From Gammaproteobacteria bacterium (GTDB taxonomy: Bacteria > Pseudomonadota > Gammaproteobacteria > UBA7966), in assembly GCA_003485715.1 (NCBI GenBank), contig DNIF01000188.1, positions 1 through 6,726 on the forward strand: a stretch of DNA of 6,726 bases, written 5' to 3'. The notes under the pieces were generated by a model. That model was not told the origin of the DNA and did not search any database. It worked only from the letters and a program-made list of their open reading frames with translations. Shown here in pieces: positions 1 to 5,860 of the stretch (position 1 is the first letter of the stretch; each line of letters opens with the position of its first letter). Position numbers and translations under genes: made by a program.

Positions 1-2
1 AT

Positions 3-689
3 GGAGAGCCGCTCGCCTACCTTAGTGGCTGGCGCGGCTTCAGGACGCTGGAACTCCTGATCACCCCGGCTGTGCTGGTACCGCGGCCTGAGACCGAACT
101 GCTGGTAGACCTGGCCCTTGCCCGTCTGTCTGAAATGCCCCCGGGACAACGGCCGCTCTGCGTGGACCTCGGCACCGGCAGTGGCGCGATTGCACTCGCC
201 TGCGCGCGCGCACGCCCTGACACCTATTGGCTTGCCACCGATCGTTGCCGTCGCGCCCTCGCCGTCGCCCGGGCCAATGCCGAGAGGCTCGGCATCGACA
301 ACCTGCGCCTGTTGGGTTCGCACTGGTGGCGGGGTTTCGGCGCGGCACGCCTTGATCTCATCGTCAGCAACCCGCCGTACATTGCTGTCGGCGACCCGGC
401 GCTGGCCGGCGATGGCCTCTGCCACGAGCCAGCCGCTGCACTGGTGAGCGGGGCAGACGGGCTTGCCGACCTCGCCGAGATCATTCTGGGGGCCTCTGCC
501 TATCTTGCGCCTGGAGGCTGGTTGCTGCTGGAACACGGGGCCACTCAGGGCGAGGACGTGCGCGAACGGCTCCGGGGTGCAGGCTTTGTGGAAGTGGCGT
601 CCTTTCCCGACCTTGCCGGTCTGCCCCGGGTAAGTCTCGGGCGCCAGCCGGGTACGGCTGCGTCGCGCGCCACGATGGCCGCTGATTGA
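3..689 (+). CDS. prmC: Peptide chain release factor N5-glutamine methyltransferase (5'-truncated by window edge)
   Basis: PrmC (HemK) transfers a methyl group from S-adenosylmethionine to the glutamine of the GGQ motif of release factors RF1 and RF2 in the cytoplasm. The reading frame is already open at base 3 and begins with GEPLAYLSGWRGF, then VLVPRPETELLVD, the family signature joining the release-factor-binding N-terminal domain to the Rossmann methyltransferase domain. About 50 N-terminal residues seem to be missing compared with the 277-residue E. coli protein. The GTG at 72 is therefore internal, not a start. The SAM-binding loop DLGTGSGAIALA and the catalytic NPPY motif (in IVSNPPYIA), which holds the substrate glutamine, are intact. 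The C-terminal GGWLLLEHG and LPRVSLGR blocks also match the family. In relatives prfA often lies just upstream, but that is outside the window. The gene ends 29 bases before the preferred moeB start, which suggests cotranscription. Confidence 0.96.
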   Translation, partial: GEPLAYLSGWRGFRTLELLITPAVLVPRPETELLVDLALARLSEMPPGQRPLCVDLGTGSGAIALACARARPDTYWLATDRCRRALAVARANAERLGIDNLRLLGSHWWRGFGAARLDLIVSNPPYIAVGDPALAGDGLCHEPAAALVSGADGLADLAEIILGASAYLAPGGWLLLEHGATQGEDVRERLRGAGFVEVASFPDLAGLPRVSLGRQPGTAASRATMAAD

Positions 690-718
690 ATCACGCGGCC
701 TCGCCCCCGGAGCAGCAG

Positions 719-1537
719 ATGGCTGAGCACGATCCAACACTCGCGCGGGACGATCTCCTCGTGCGCTATTCGCGCCAGATCCTGCTGCCGCAGATCGACC
801 TGGCCGGTCAGGAGGCGCTGGCCCGTGCGCGGGTGCTGCTGGTGGGCGTGGGCGGGCTCGGTTGCCCGGCGGCGCTCTATCTCGCCGCCGCAGGGGTGGG
901 CGAGCTGGTGCTGGTGGACGACGACAGCGTGGATCTCACGAATCTGCAACGGCAGGTGCTCTACGGTGATGCGGATCTGGGATTGCCGAAGGTCACGGCC
1001 GCCGCCGCGCGGCTCGCCGCACTCAATCCCCATGTGCGCATCACGCCCCGGGTGGAGCGTCTGCAGGGTGAGCGCCTGCTGGCGGCCGTAACCGCCGCCA
1101 CCGTGGTGCTGGATGGCAGCGATAACTTCGCCACCCGTCAGGCCGTGAACCGGGCCTGTGTCGCGGCGGGGCGCCCGCTGGTGAGCGCCGCCGCCATCCG
1201 CTTCGAGGCGCAGTTCGCCGTCTTCGACCCGCGCCTGCCGGACAGCCCCTGCTACGCCTGTCTCTATCCGGAGGATGCGAACGAGGCCGCGGATGAGTTG
1301 CCGGCCGAGCGCTGCACGGCAGCCGGGGTCATCGGGCCACTGGTCGGCGTGATGGGTAGCCTGCAGGCATTGACCGCCATCCGGATCATCACCGGGGCCG
1401 GCGACTCACCCGTAGGCAGCCTCTGGCTATTCGACGCGCTCAGACTGGACTGGCAGCGCCTGACGCTGCCGCGGGATCCAGCCTGTAAGGTATGCGCGGG
1501 CAGGGCTGGCGCACAGGTCGCGGAATCTGACGGCTAA
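719..1537 (+). CDS. moeB: MoeB/ThiF/HesA-family adenylyltransferase, probable molybdopterin-synthase adenylyltransferase
   Basis: The family activates the C-terminal glycine of a ubiquitin-like sulfur carrier (MoaD for molybdopterin, ThiS for thiazole) by ATP-dependent adenylylation. The 272-residue product has the early RYSRQI motif, the nucleotide-binding GVGGLGCPAA (residues 43-52), acidic DDDSVDLTNLQRQ (67-79) with the conserved Asn and Arg, DGSDN at 132-136, and two zinc-ligand pairs, C178/C181 and C256/C259. C199 in CTAAGVIGPLVG lies where E. coli MoeB has its conserved Cys. I chose ATG 719 because GGAG lies at 709-712, six bases upstream. A TTG at 686 overlapping the prmC stop would add 11 residues but has no such site. 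There is no C-terminal rhodanese domain, so this is the short MoeB/ThiF form. Sequence alone does not separate MoeB from ThiF firmly; the symbol rests on similarity to E. coli MoeB and on the prmC neighbourhood. Confidence 0.88.
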   Translation: MAEHDPTLARDDLLVRYSRQILLPQIDLAGQEALARARVLLVGVGGLGCPAALYLAAAGVGELVLVDDDSVDLTNLQRQVLYGDADLGLPKVTAAAARLAALNPHVRITPRVERLQGERLLAAVTAATVVLDGSDNFATRQAVNRACVAAGRPLVSAAAIRFEAQFAVFDPRLPDSPCYACLYPEDANEAADELPAERCTAAGVIGPLVGVMGSLQALTAIRIITGAGDSPVGSLWLFDALRLDWQRLTLPRDPACKVCAGRAGAQVAESDG

Positions 1538-1565
1538 ATTGATTGCAGGGCGGCGGGCCCACGCC

Positions 1566-1603
1566 AGGCGGCGGCTGCGCGCGGTGCGGCCGTCAGGCCG
1601 CCT
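1566..1603. terminator. Possible bidirectional hairpin between convergent moeB and bfd
   Basis: Two competing stems lie in the short gap between the convergent genes. A perfect 6-bp stem pairs GCGGCC (1586-1591) with GGCCGC (1596-1601) around the loop GTCA, which overlaps the bfd stop codon. An outer 7-bp stem pairs AGGCGGC (1566-1572) with GCCGCCT (1597-1603). Neither strand has a run of T after the stem, so intrinsic termination is uncertain. Confidence 0.3.
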
Positions 1604-1793
1604 CCACCTCGAACTCCCGGCTAGCGGAGCTGACCTGGCAGGTGGCCAGGCAGTCGCTCACGGCCTCGCGGCAACGACCACAGCCGGTACCGGCACCGAG
1701 GCAATCGGCGATGGCATCGGTGGTGTCGGCGCCCAGCTCGTGTGCGGCGCGGATCTCACGGTCGGTGACGGCGTTGCAGATGCAGACGTACAC
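1593..1793 (-). CDS. bfd: Bacterioferritin-associated ferredoxin (Bfd-like [2Fe-2S] protein)
   Basis: Bfd is a small cytoplasmic [2Fe-2S] protein that docks on bacterioferritin and passes electrons to its haem, so that stored ferric iron is reduced and released. The 66-residue product has the full cluster set: C4 and C6 in MYVCICNAVTD, and C38 and C41 in GTGCGRC. This is the CxC-x31-CxxC spacing of the family. Additional cysteines at 31, 48 and 52 are not expected ligands. The start is GTG (reverse complement of 1791-1793), preceded by GAGGGGA (reverse complement of 1801-1807) at seven bases. The gene is on the same strand as bfr and 359 bp downstream of it, with a hairpin and a candidate promoter between, so it probably has its own transcript. 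The C-terminal 15 residues (SASREFEVEAA and preceding) look like a short variable tail. Stand-alone Fer2_BFD domains also occur in other roles, but the bfr neighbour supports this one. Confidence 0.93.
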   Translation of the reverse strand: MYVCICNAVTDREIRAAHELGADTTDAIADCLGAGTGCGRCREAVSDCLATCQVSSASREFEVEAA

Positions 1794-1846
1794 GGCGCGT
1801 TCCCCTCTCGTTCTCGCGACCGGGTGAACGCCCCGGCCTGATGCAG

Positions 1847-1875
1847 AAAGTAGTGGGAATGCGAACGGTTCGCAA
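1847..1875 (-). promoter_or_regulatory. Candidate sigma70-type promoter for bfd
   Basis: Read on the minus strand, TTGCGA (1875-1870) and TACTTT (1852-1847) are 17 bases apart. They match the -35 consensus at four of six positions and the -10 at about half. Transcription would begin near 1840, giving a leader of about 45 bases to the bfd GTG. The -10 match is weak, so this rests mainly on spacing, position and the overlapping palindrome. Confidence 0.4.
1860..1874. promoter_or_regulatory. 15-bp perfect palindrome, possible operator for bfd
   Basis: TGCGAAC-G-GTTCGCA is a perfect inverted repeat with a one-base centre, covering most of the candidate bfd -35 element. Symmetry of this size suits a dimeric DNA-binding protein. 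It does not resemble the AT-rich Fur box, so I cannot name a regulator. Confidence 0.4.
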
Positions 1876-2112
1876 GTCTGCCGGGAATCGCGGTTTCACT
1901 ATTAGCGGAGCGCCTGCGGGCGCGGGAGGCCGTGGTTCTGTCCGACGTCGCAATTTTCCCGGAACGCAGGTCACTGGCGCGGCGCTGGCGACCCTCGGCA
2001 GTCACAGTGCCCGCCTGCGTTCTGATGCCGGCCTGCCTATGCTCGGGAGAAACATCGGCATGACCGCCCCCGCCGACTAGCCAATGACTGGAGGCCCGTT
2101 ACGCTTGGGAGA
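1876..2112. other. Spacer between bfr and bfd with no convincing gene
   Basis: The 359-bp bfr-bfd spacer (1794-2152) holds the bfd promoter candidate at one end and the bfr hairpin at the other. Between them I see no ORF with family-like content. A 79-codon plus-strand frame from ATG 1841 lacks a ribosome-binding site and has no recognisable motifs. No tRNA or named riboswitch fold is visible. A small RNA cannot be excluded by reading. Confidence 0.5.
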
Positions 2113-2142
2113 CGGCCCGGTTGCTTGCTTGCAACCGGGCCG
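2113..2142 (-). terminator. Strong hairpin after bfr, likely transcription terminator
   Basis: CGGCCCGGTTGC (2113-2124) pairs perfectly with GCAACCGGGCCG (2131-2142), a 12-bp stem with a six-base loop TTGCTT. It begins ten bases past the bfr stop codon. On the minus strand the flank after the stem is GTCTCCC rather than a T run. On the plus strand the flank (GTCTTGCTTGT) is more T-rich. It is the obvious end of the bfr message, either as an imperfect intrinsic terminator or as a 3' stabilising structure. Confidence 0.6.
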
Positions 2143-2152
2143 GTCTTGCTTG

Positions 2153-2650
2153 TCAGTGACCCGCTCCGCCCCCTTCGCCGTGCTCGCCCATCTGCGACTG
2201 GAGGTAATTCTGGATGCCGATCTTCTGAATGAGGTCCAGGTTGGTCTCCAGCCAGTCGATGTGCTCTTCCTCGCTGCGCAGGATGGCGGCAAGCAGGTCG
2301 CGGGAGACGTATTCCCGGATCGAATCGCAATAAGCGACACCTTCACGCAACAGCGCCACGGCATCCATCTCGAGCGCGAGGTCGCAGGCCAGGGCCTCCG
2401 GGACGTTCTCGCCGATTCGCAGTCGACCGAGGTCCTGCAGATTGGGCAGGGCCTCCAGAAAGAGGACACGACTGATGATGCGGTCGGCGTGTTTCATCTC
2501 GTCGACCGATTCGCGGTACTCGTGGGCCCCGAGGCGTGTCAGGCCCCAGTCGTTGAACATCCGCGAGTGCAGGAAATACTGATTGATGGCCGTAAGTTCG
2601 TTCTTGAGGACCAGATTGAGAATTTCGATGACCTTGGGGTCGCCCTTCAT
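2153..2650 (-). CDS. bfr: Bacterioferritin (haem-containing iron storage protein)
   Basis: Bacterioferritin forms a 24-subunit cytoplasmic shell that oxidises Fe(II) at dinuclear ferroxidase centres and stores the ferric mineral. The 165-residue product is a four-helix ferritin fold beginning MKGDPKVIEILN. All ferroxidase ligands occur at E. coli numbering: E18, E51, H54, E94, E127 and H130. Tyr25 is present, and Met52, in the block DEMKH, is the axial ligand of the haem shared between two subunits. The start is ATG (reverse complement of 2648-2650) with a strong GAGGAGA site seven bases or so upstream. A longer frame reaching to 2737 lacks family sequence. The protein is slightly longer than the usual 158 residues because of a Gly/His-rich tail (GEHGEGGGAGH). 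It is transcribed divergently from prlC and lies upstream of bfd on the same strand. Confidence 0.97.
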   Translation of the reverse strand: MKGDPKVIEILNLVLKNELTAINQYFLHSRMFNDWGLTRLGAHEYRESVDEMKHADRIISRVLFLEALPNLQDLGRLRIGENVPEALACDLALEMDAVALLREGVAYCDSIREYVSRDLLAAILRSEEEHIDWLETNLDLIQKIGIQNYLQSQMGEHGEGGGAGH

Positions 2651-2935
2651 GGCGGATCTCCTCGTCGAGGGGGGTGGCAGATTCGATGGGCGGGCGCGCG
2701 GTTGCGCCGCGAGCACAGGCGCCGCACCGGGCCCCACGCCCGCGAGCGGCTGTTAACGACGGTCCCTGCTGGAGTTGGACGCGCTGGCGGTCTGCCCCGG
2801 CCGGACACTGGATTGCGCGAACAGCTTGCAAAGCGCCGTGCTTTCTAGCGCAATCCGTTGCGCCGTGCCGAAGTGCATCTGCACCCCGTTCGCGTTTGCA
2901 TCTGGGCGGCTACGCCCGGTTCCTGCGCCTCAACC
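2651..2935. promoter_or_regulatory. Divergent bfr / prlC control region rich in inverted repeats
   Basis: This gene-free stretch must hold the promoters of both divergent genes, but I found no convincing -35/-10 pair on either strand. It holds a GTTGCGCCG repeat at 2701-2709 and 2857-2865, nested inverted repeats at 2810-2863, a TGCATCTG repeat at 2874-2881 and 2897-2904, the small palindrome GTGCA-TC-TGCAC at 2873-2884, and a GGGCG-GCTA-CGCCC hairpin at 2904-2917. The bfr ribosome-binding site lies at its left edge. Confidence 0.5.
2810..2863. repeat. Nested inverted repeats that can form alternative stems
   Basis: GGATTGCGC (2810-2818) is a perfect inverted repeat of GCGCAATCC (2848-2856). 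Inside the 29-base loop, AAAGC (2830-2834) pairs with GCTTT (2840-2844). The right arm can instead form GCGCAA (2848-2853) with TTGCGC (2858-2863) around the loop TCCG. The two stems share bases 2848-2853, so they exclude each other. This could be an RNA switch in the prlC leader if transcription starts upstream of 2810, or a set of protein-binding sites. Confidence 0.5.
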
Positions 2936-2944
2936 GAGGAAGCG

Positions 2945-3031
2945 ATGTCTTCAGATCCACTGGGTCTGGACCCCACCGCCGCGCCGCCCCCCGCTCAACG
3001 GCCCTGCTTGCCACTGGACTTCCCAAGATGA
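2945..3031 (+). CDS. Putative 28-residue leader peptide coupled to prlC
   Basis: A short ORF starts at ATG 2945, a few bases after the GAGGA at 2936-2940, the best ribosome-binding site near prlC. It runs 28 codons and stops at TGA 3029-3031, so its stop and the prlC ATG share an ATGA overlap. The peptide starts MSSDPLGLDPTAAPPP and ends PLDFPR; it has no signal or membrane segment and no family I recognise. It contains three consecutive prolines, a known ribosome-pausing motif relieved by EF-P. prlC has no Shine-Dalgarno sequence of its own, so reading this ORF probably feeds ribosomes to prlC. The ribosome-binding site, the overlap and the frame are seen directly; a regulatory or merely coupling role is inferred. 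Chance occurrence of a short ORF remains possible. Confidence 0.5.
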   Translation: MSSDPLGLDPTAAPPPAQRPCLPLDFPR

Positions 3032-5070
3032 TCAATCCCTTGCTCGCCCCCTCCCCCCTTCCCCCTTTCGCGCGCATCCGTGCCGAGCACATCGAGCCCG
3101 CCATCCGCGAGATCCTCAGGGACAACAGGGCGCGACTGGAACAACTGCTCGCTCAGGCCGGGACTCCAACCTGGCACGACACCCTCGTGCCGGTCGATTT
3201 GATGAACCAGCGCTTGGCCCGCACCTGGTCGCCGGCGAGTCATCTGCATGCCGTGGCCGACAACGAGGCCTTGCGCGAGGTCTATAACCGCTGCCTCGCG
3301 GAAATCACGGACTACCAGACCGAACTCGCCCAGAACCCAGGCCTCTACGCCGCCTACCAGGCGGTGGCGGAGCGGGAGGATTTCTCCGCTTTGGACCTGG
3401 CTGCGCAGCGCAGTGTCACCAACGCCTTGCGCGACTTTCGCTTGGCGGGGGTTGACCTGCCGGTGGAAGAGCGGCGCGCCATCCGCGATTTGCGTCAGCA
3501 GTTGAGCGCCGCCCAGGCCCGCTTCGAACAAAATCTGCTCGATGCCACCCAGGGTTGGACGCTGGATCTGCCGGATGCCACCCGCCTCACAGGCCTCCCC
3601 GAGGGCGCGCAGGCCCTAGCCCGCTCGCGCGCTCACCGCGCCGGAGTGGCGGGCTATCGGTTGTCGCTGGACTTCCCCTCCTATCTCGCCGTGATGACCT
3701 ATGCCGAGGATCGTCGGCTGCGTGAGGAGGTGTACACGGCCTATGTGACCCGCGCCTCCGATCGTGGGCCGCAGGCCGGTCGCTTCGACAACAGCGACCT
3801 GATGCTCGAGATCCTGCGATTGCGTCATGCCATCGCCACGCGTACCGGCTTCGAGAGCTTCGCCAGCTATTCATTGGCTACGAAGATGGCGAAGACCCCG
3901 CAGGACGTGCTCGGTTTTCTCGAACAACTGGCCGAGCGCGGTCGGGCGAAGGCAGAAGATGAGTACCGGACCCTCGCAGCCTTCGCCCGCGAGGATCTCG
4001 GCGATGCAGCCATGGAGAGCTGGGATCTCGCCTACTACTCGGAGCGCCTGCGGCAACGCGATTTCGCCGTGTCCCAGGACGCGCTCCGTCCGTACTTCCC
4101 GCTGCCAAGGGTGCTCGACGGGCTGTTCGAGCTGGTGCGTCGCTTGTACGGCGTCCGCATCAGCGCTTGTGACGAGGTCGAGGTCTGGCACCCGGATGTG
4201 CGTTTCTATGAGTTGCACGATGAGGATGGTCAACCACGCGGGATGTTCTACCTCGATCCCTACGCCCGCACTGGCAAGCGTGGAGGTGCCTGGATGGACG
4301 AATGCCGGGTACGCCACCGCACCGACTCAGGTGTCGAGGACCCCGTGGCCTATCTCACCTGCAACTTCACGCCGCCCGTGGAGGATGCGCCGGCCCTGCT
4401 GACCCACACCGAGGTCATCACCCTGTTCCACGAGTTCGGCCACGGTCTGCACCACATGCTCACCCGCGTGGACTGGCCGGCCGTTTCCGGCATAAACGGG
4501 GTCGCCTGGGATGCAGTCGAACTGCCCAGCCAGTTCATGGAGAACTGGTGCTGGGAACCGGAGGTACTGCGCCTCATCAGTGGGCACTACCAGACCGGCG
4601 AACCCATCGATGCAGCCACCTTCCAGCGAATGCTGGCAGCGCGGCACTTTCAGGCGGGGATGCAACTGCTGCGGCAGGTGGAGTTCGCGTGGTTCGATTT
4701 TGCCCTGCACATGCACGGAGACTTCAGCGACGCTGGCATCGTGCAGCACACGCTCGATGCCGTGCGTGACCGCGTGGCCGTCGTGCACCCGCCGGCGTTC
4801 AACCGCTTCCAGCACAGCTTCGCGCACATCTTTTCCGGCGGTTACGCCGCCGGTTACTACAGCTACAAATGGGCCGAAGTACTGAGTGCCGACGCCTTCT
4901 CGCTGTTTGAGCAGCGGGGCGTGTTCGATCCGGACACCGCGCGCAGCTTTCTGCACAGCGTGCTCGAGCAGGGTGGCAGCCGTGATGCCGAAGAACTCTT
5001 TCGAGAGTTCCGCGGTCGCGCCCCGGACATCACGCCACTCTTGCGGCACTCCGGTCTGGTCGTGTCCTGA
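3028..5070 (+). CDS. prlC: Oligopeptidase A, M3-family zinc metallopeptidase
   Basis: PrlC (OpdA) is a cytoplasmic metallopeptidase that breaks down short peptides, including cleaved signal peptides. The 680-residue product equals the E. coli protein in length. The zinc site is HEFGH at residues 468-472 (inside VITLFHEFGHGLHHML), and the third ligand is probably E498 in DAVELPSQF. The substrate-binding block after it includes H600 and FSGGYAAGYYSYKW with Y606, Y610 and Y613. The N-terminal half is the helical domain covering the substrate channel, with conserved stretches such as FPSYLAVMTYA, ASDRGP and LATKMA. ATG 3028 is chosen because MINPLLAP aligns with E. coli MTNPLLTP. The frame stays open for 118 more codons upstream, but these have no family sequence. 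There is no clear Shine-Dalgarno sequence at the start; translation may depend on the overlapping leader ORF. xth follows after 13 bases. Confidence 0.97.
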   Translation: MINPLLAPSPLPPFARIRAEHIEPAIREILRDNRARLEQLLAQAGTPTWHDTLVPVDLMNQRLARTWSPASHLHAVADNEALREVYNRCLAEITDYQTELAQNPGLYAAYQAVAEREDFSALDLAAQRSVTNALRDFRLAGVDLPVEERRAIRDLRQQLSAAQARFEQNLLDATQGWTLDLPDATRLTGLPEGAQALARSRAHRAGVAGYRLSLDFPSYLAVMTYAEDRRLREEVYTAYVTRASDRGPQAGRFDNSDLMLEILRLRHAIATRTGFESFASYSLATKMAKTPQDVLGFLEQLAERGRAKAEDEYRTLAAFAREDLGDAAMESWDLAYYSERLRQRDFAVSQDALRPYFPLPRVLDGLFELVRRLYGVRISACDEVEVWHPDVRFYELHDEDGQPRGMFYLDPYARTGKRGGAWMDECRVRHRTDSGVEDPVAYLTCNFTPPVEDAPALLTHTEVITLFHEFGHGLHHMLTRVDWPAVSGINGVAWDAVELPSQFMENWCWEPEVLRLISGHYQTGEPIDAATFQRMLAARHFQAGMQLLRQVEFAWFDFALHMHGDFSDAGIVQHTLDAVRDRVAVVHPPAFNRFQHSFAHIFSGGYAAGYYSYKWAEVLSADAFSLFEQRGVFDPDTARSFLHSVLEQGGSRDAEELFREFRGRAPDITPLLRHSGLVVS

Positions 5071-5083
5071 TGCGACCAGCGTC

Positions 5084-5860
5084 ATGCTGATCGTCAGTTG
5101 GAACGTCAACTCCCTGCGGGTGCGCCTGCCTCAGGTGCTGCGCTATCTGGCTGAGCGCTCGCCCGACATCCTCGCCCTGCAGGAGACCAAGCTGCAAGAC
5201 GCAGACTTCCCGTGCGCCGTGCTGGAGCAGGCGGGCTATGCCTGTCTGTTCAGTGGACAGAAGACCTACAACGGTGTGGCCATTCTCGCGCGCACTCAGC
5301 CAGGGCCAGCCCTGATGACCGAGCTACCCGGATTTCCGGATCCGCAGCGCCGCGTGCTGTCCGCGGCGGTCGCTGATCTCGAGGTCATCAATCTTTACGT
5401 GCCCAATGGCAGCGAGGTCGGCAGCGAAAAGTACGCCTACAAGCTCGCCTGGCTCGCGGCGCTGCAAGCCACACTGGCCACCCGGGCCGATGATCGGGCG
5501 CGCGTCCTGCTCGGTGATTTCAACATCGCGCCTGCCGACGCCGACGTGCACGATCCGGCACTCTGGTCCGGAAAGATCCTCTGCAGTGAGGCCGAGCGGG
5601 CCGCACTCACGGCAGTCACCGATCTGGGCTTCGCAGACTGCTTCCGGCGTTTTGAGCAGCCGCCAGGAAGTTACTCGTGGTGGGACTATCGCGCGGCCGG
5701 TTTCCGGCGCAACCTCGGGCTTCGGATCGACCTTGTCCTCGCCTCGCCTTCCCTCGCCGCCCGGTGTGTCGATAGTGGTATCGACCGGGACGTGCGTGGT
5801 TGGGAGCAGCCCTCTGACCACGCGCCGGTGTGGGCGCGCTTCGCGCCCACAACTGCTTGA
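5084..5860 (+). CDS. xth: Exodeoxyribonuclease III-type AP endonuclease
   Basis: Exonuclease III proteins cut DNA at abasic sites and trim 3' ends during base excision repair. The 258-residue product is an endonuclease/exonuclease/phosphatase fold with all catalytic residues visible: N7 in SWNVNSL, E34 in LALQETK, D145 and N147 in LLGDFNIAP, D216 in RIDLVLAS, and D245-H246 in the terminal SDHAPVW. The GSYSWWDYR block at 195-203 is also typical. ATG 5084 starts the conserved MLIVSWNVNS. The frame stays open upstream inside prlC but without family sequence. There is no clear ribosome-binding site, and the start lies 13 bases after the prlC stop, so coupling to prlC is likely. A six-codon frame starting TGATG at the prlC stop and ending just past the xth ATG could relay ribosomes. 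It is slightly shorter than E. coli XthA (268 residues). Several bacteria hold two paralogues, so the exact symbol is tentative. Confidence 0.95.
   Translation: MLIVSWNVNSLRVRLPQVLRYLAERSPDILALQETKLQDADFPCAVLEQAGYACLFSGQKTYNGVAILARTQPGPALMTELPGFPDPQRRVLSAAVADLEVINLYVPNGSEVGSEKYAYKLAWLAALQATLATRADDRARVLLGDFNIAPADADVHDPALWSGKILCSEAERAALTAVTDLGFADCFRRFEQPPGSYSWWDYRAAGFRRNLGLRIDLVLASPSLAARCVDSGIDRDVRGWEQPSDHAPVWARFAPTTA
5829..5851 (+). other. Perfect 10-bp hairpin inside the last codons of xth
   Basis: TGTGGGCGCG (5829-5838) pairs with CGCGCCCACA (5842-5851) across a CTT loop. It codes the xth C-terminus and ends seven bases before its stop codon. It is followed by AACTGCTTGAGTGG, with no T run, so it is a poor intrinsic terminator but may protect the 3' end of the message or slow polymerase. 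Confidence 0.35.

Noticed and set aside
72..689. GTG 72 as the prmC start
   Set aside because: Conserved PrmC sequence (GEPLAYLSGW) continues upstream to the window edge, so the gene is cut and GTG 72 is internal.
686..718. TTG 686 as the moeB start, overlapping the prmC stop
   Set aside because: ATG 719 has a GGAG site six bases upstream and gives a more typical N-terminus; the 11 additional residues are not family-like. It cannot be fully excluded.
1841..2080. 79-codon plus-strand ORF between bfd and bfr
   Set aside because: No ribosome-binding site, Arg/Gly/Ala-rich low-information product, and it runs over the bfd promoter candidate.
2674..3027. 118-codon in-frame N-terminal extension of prlC
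   Set aside because: The extension has no oligopeptidase sequence, is Arg/Pro/Ala-rich as expected of noncoding GC-rich DNA, and the protein from 3028 already matches E. coli in start and length.
4886..5083. Upstream extension of the xth frame
   Set aside because: It lies inside prlC in another frame, and the exonuclease III fold starts at MLIVSWNVNS with N7 in the right place.
4327..5109. 260-codon minus-strand ORF antisense to prlC
   Set aside because: It mirrors prlC codons on the other strand, a common artefact in GC-rich genes, and has no recognisable domain.
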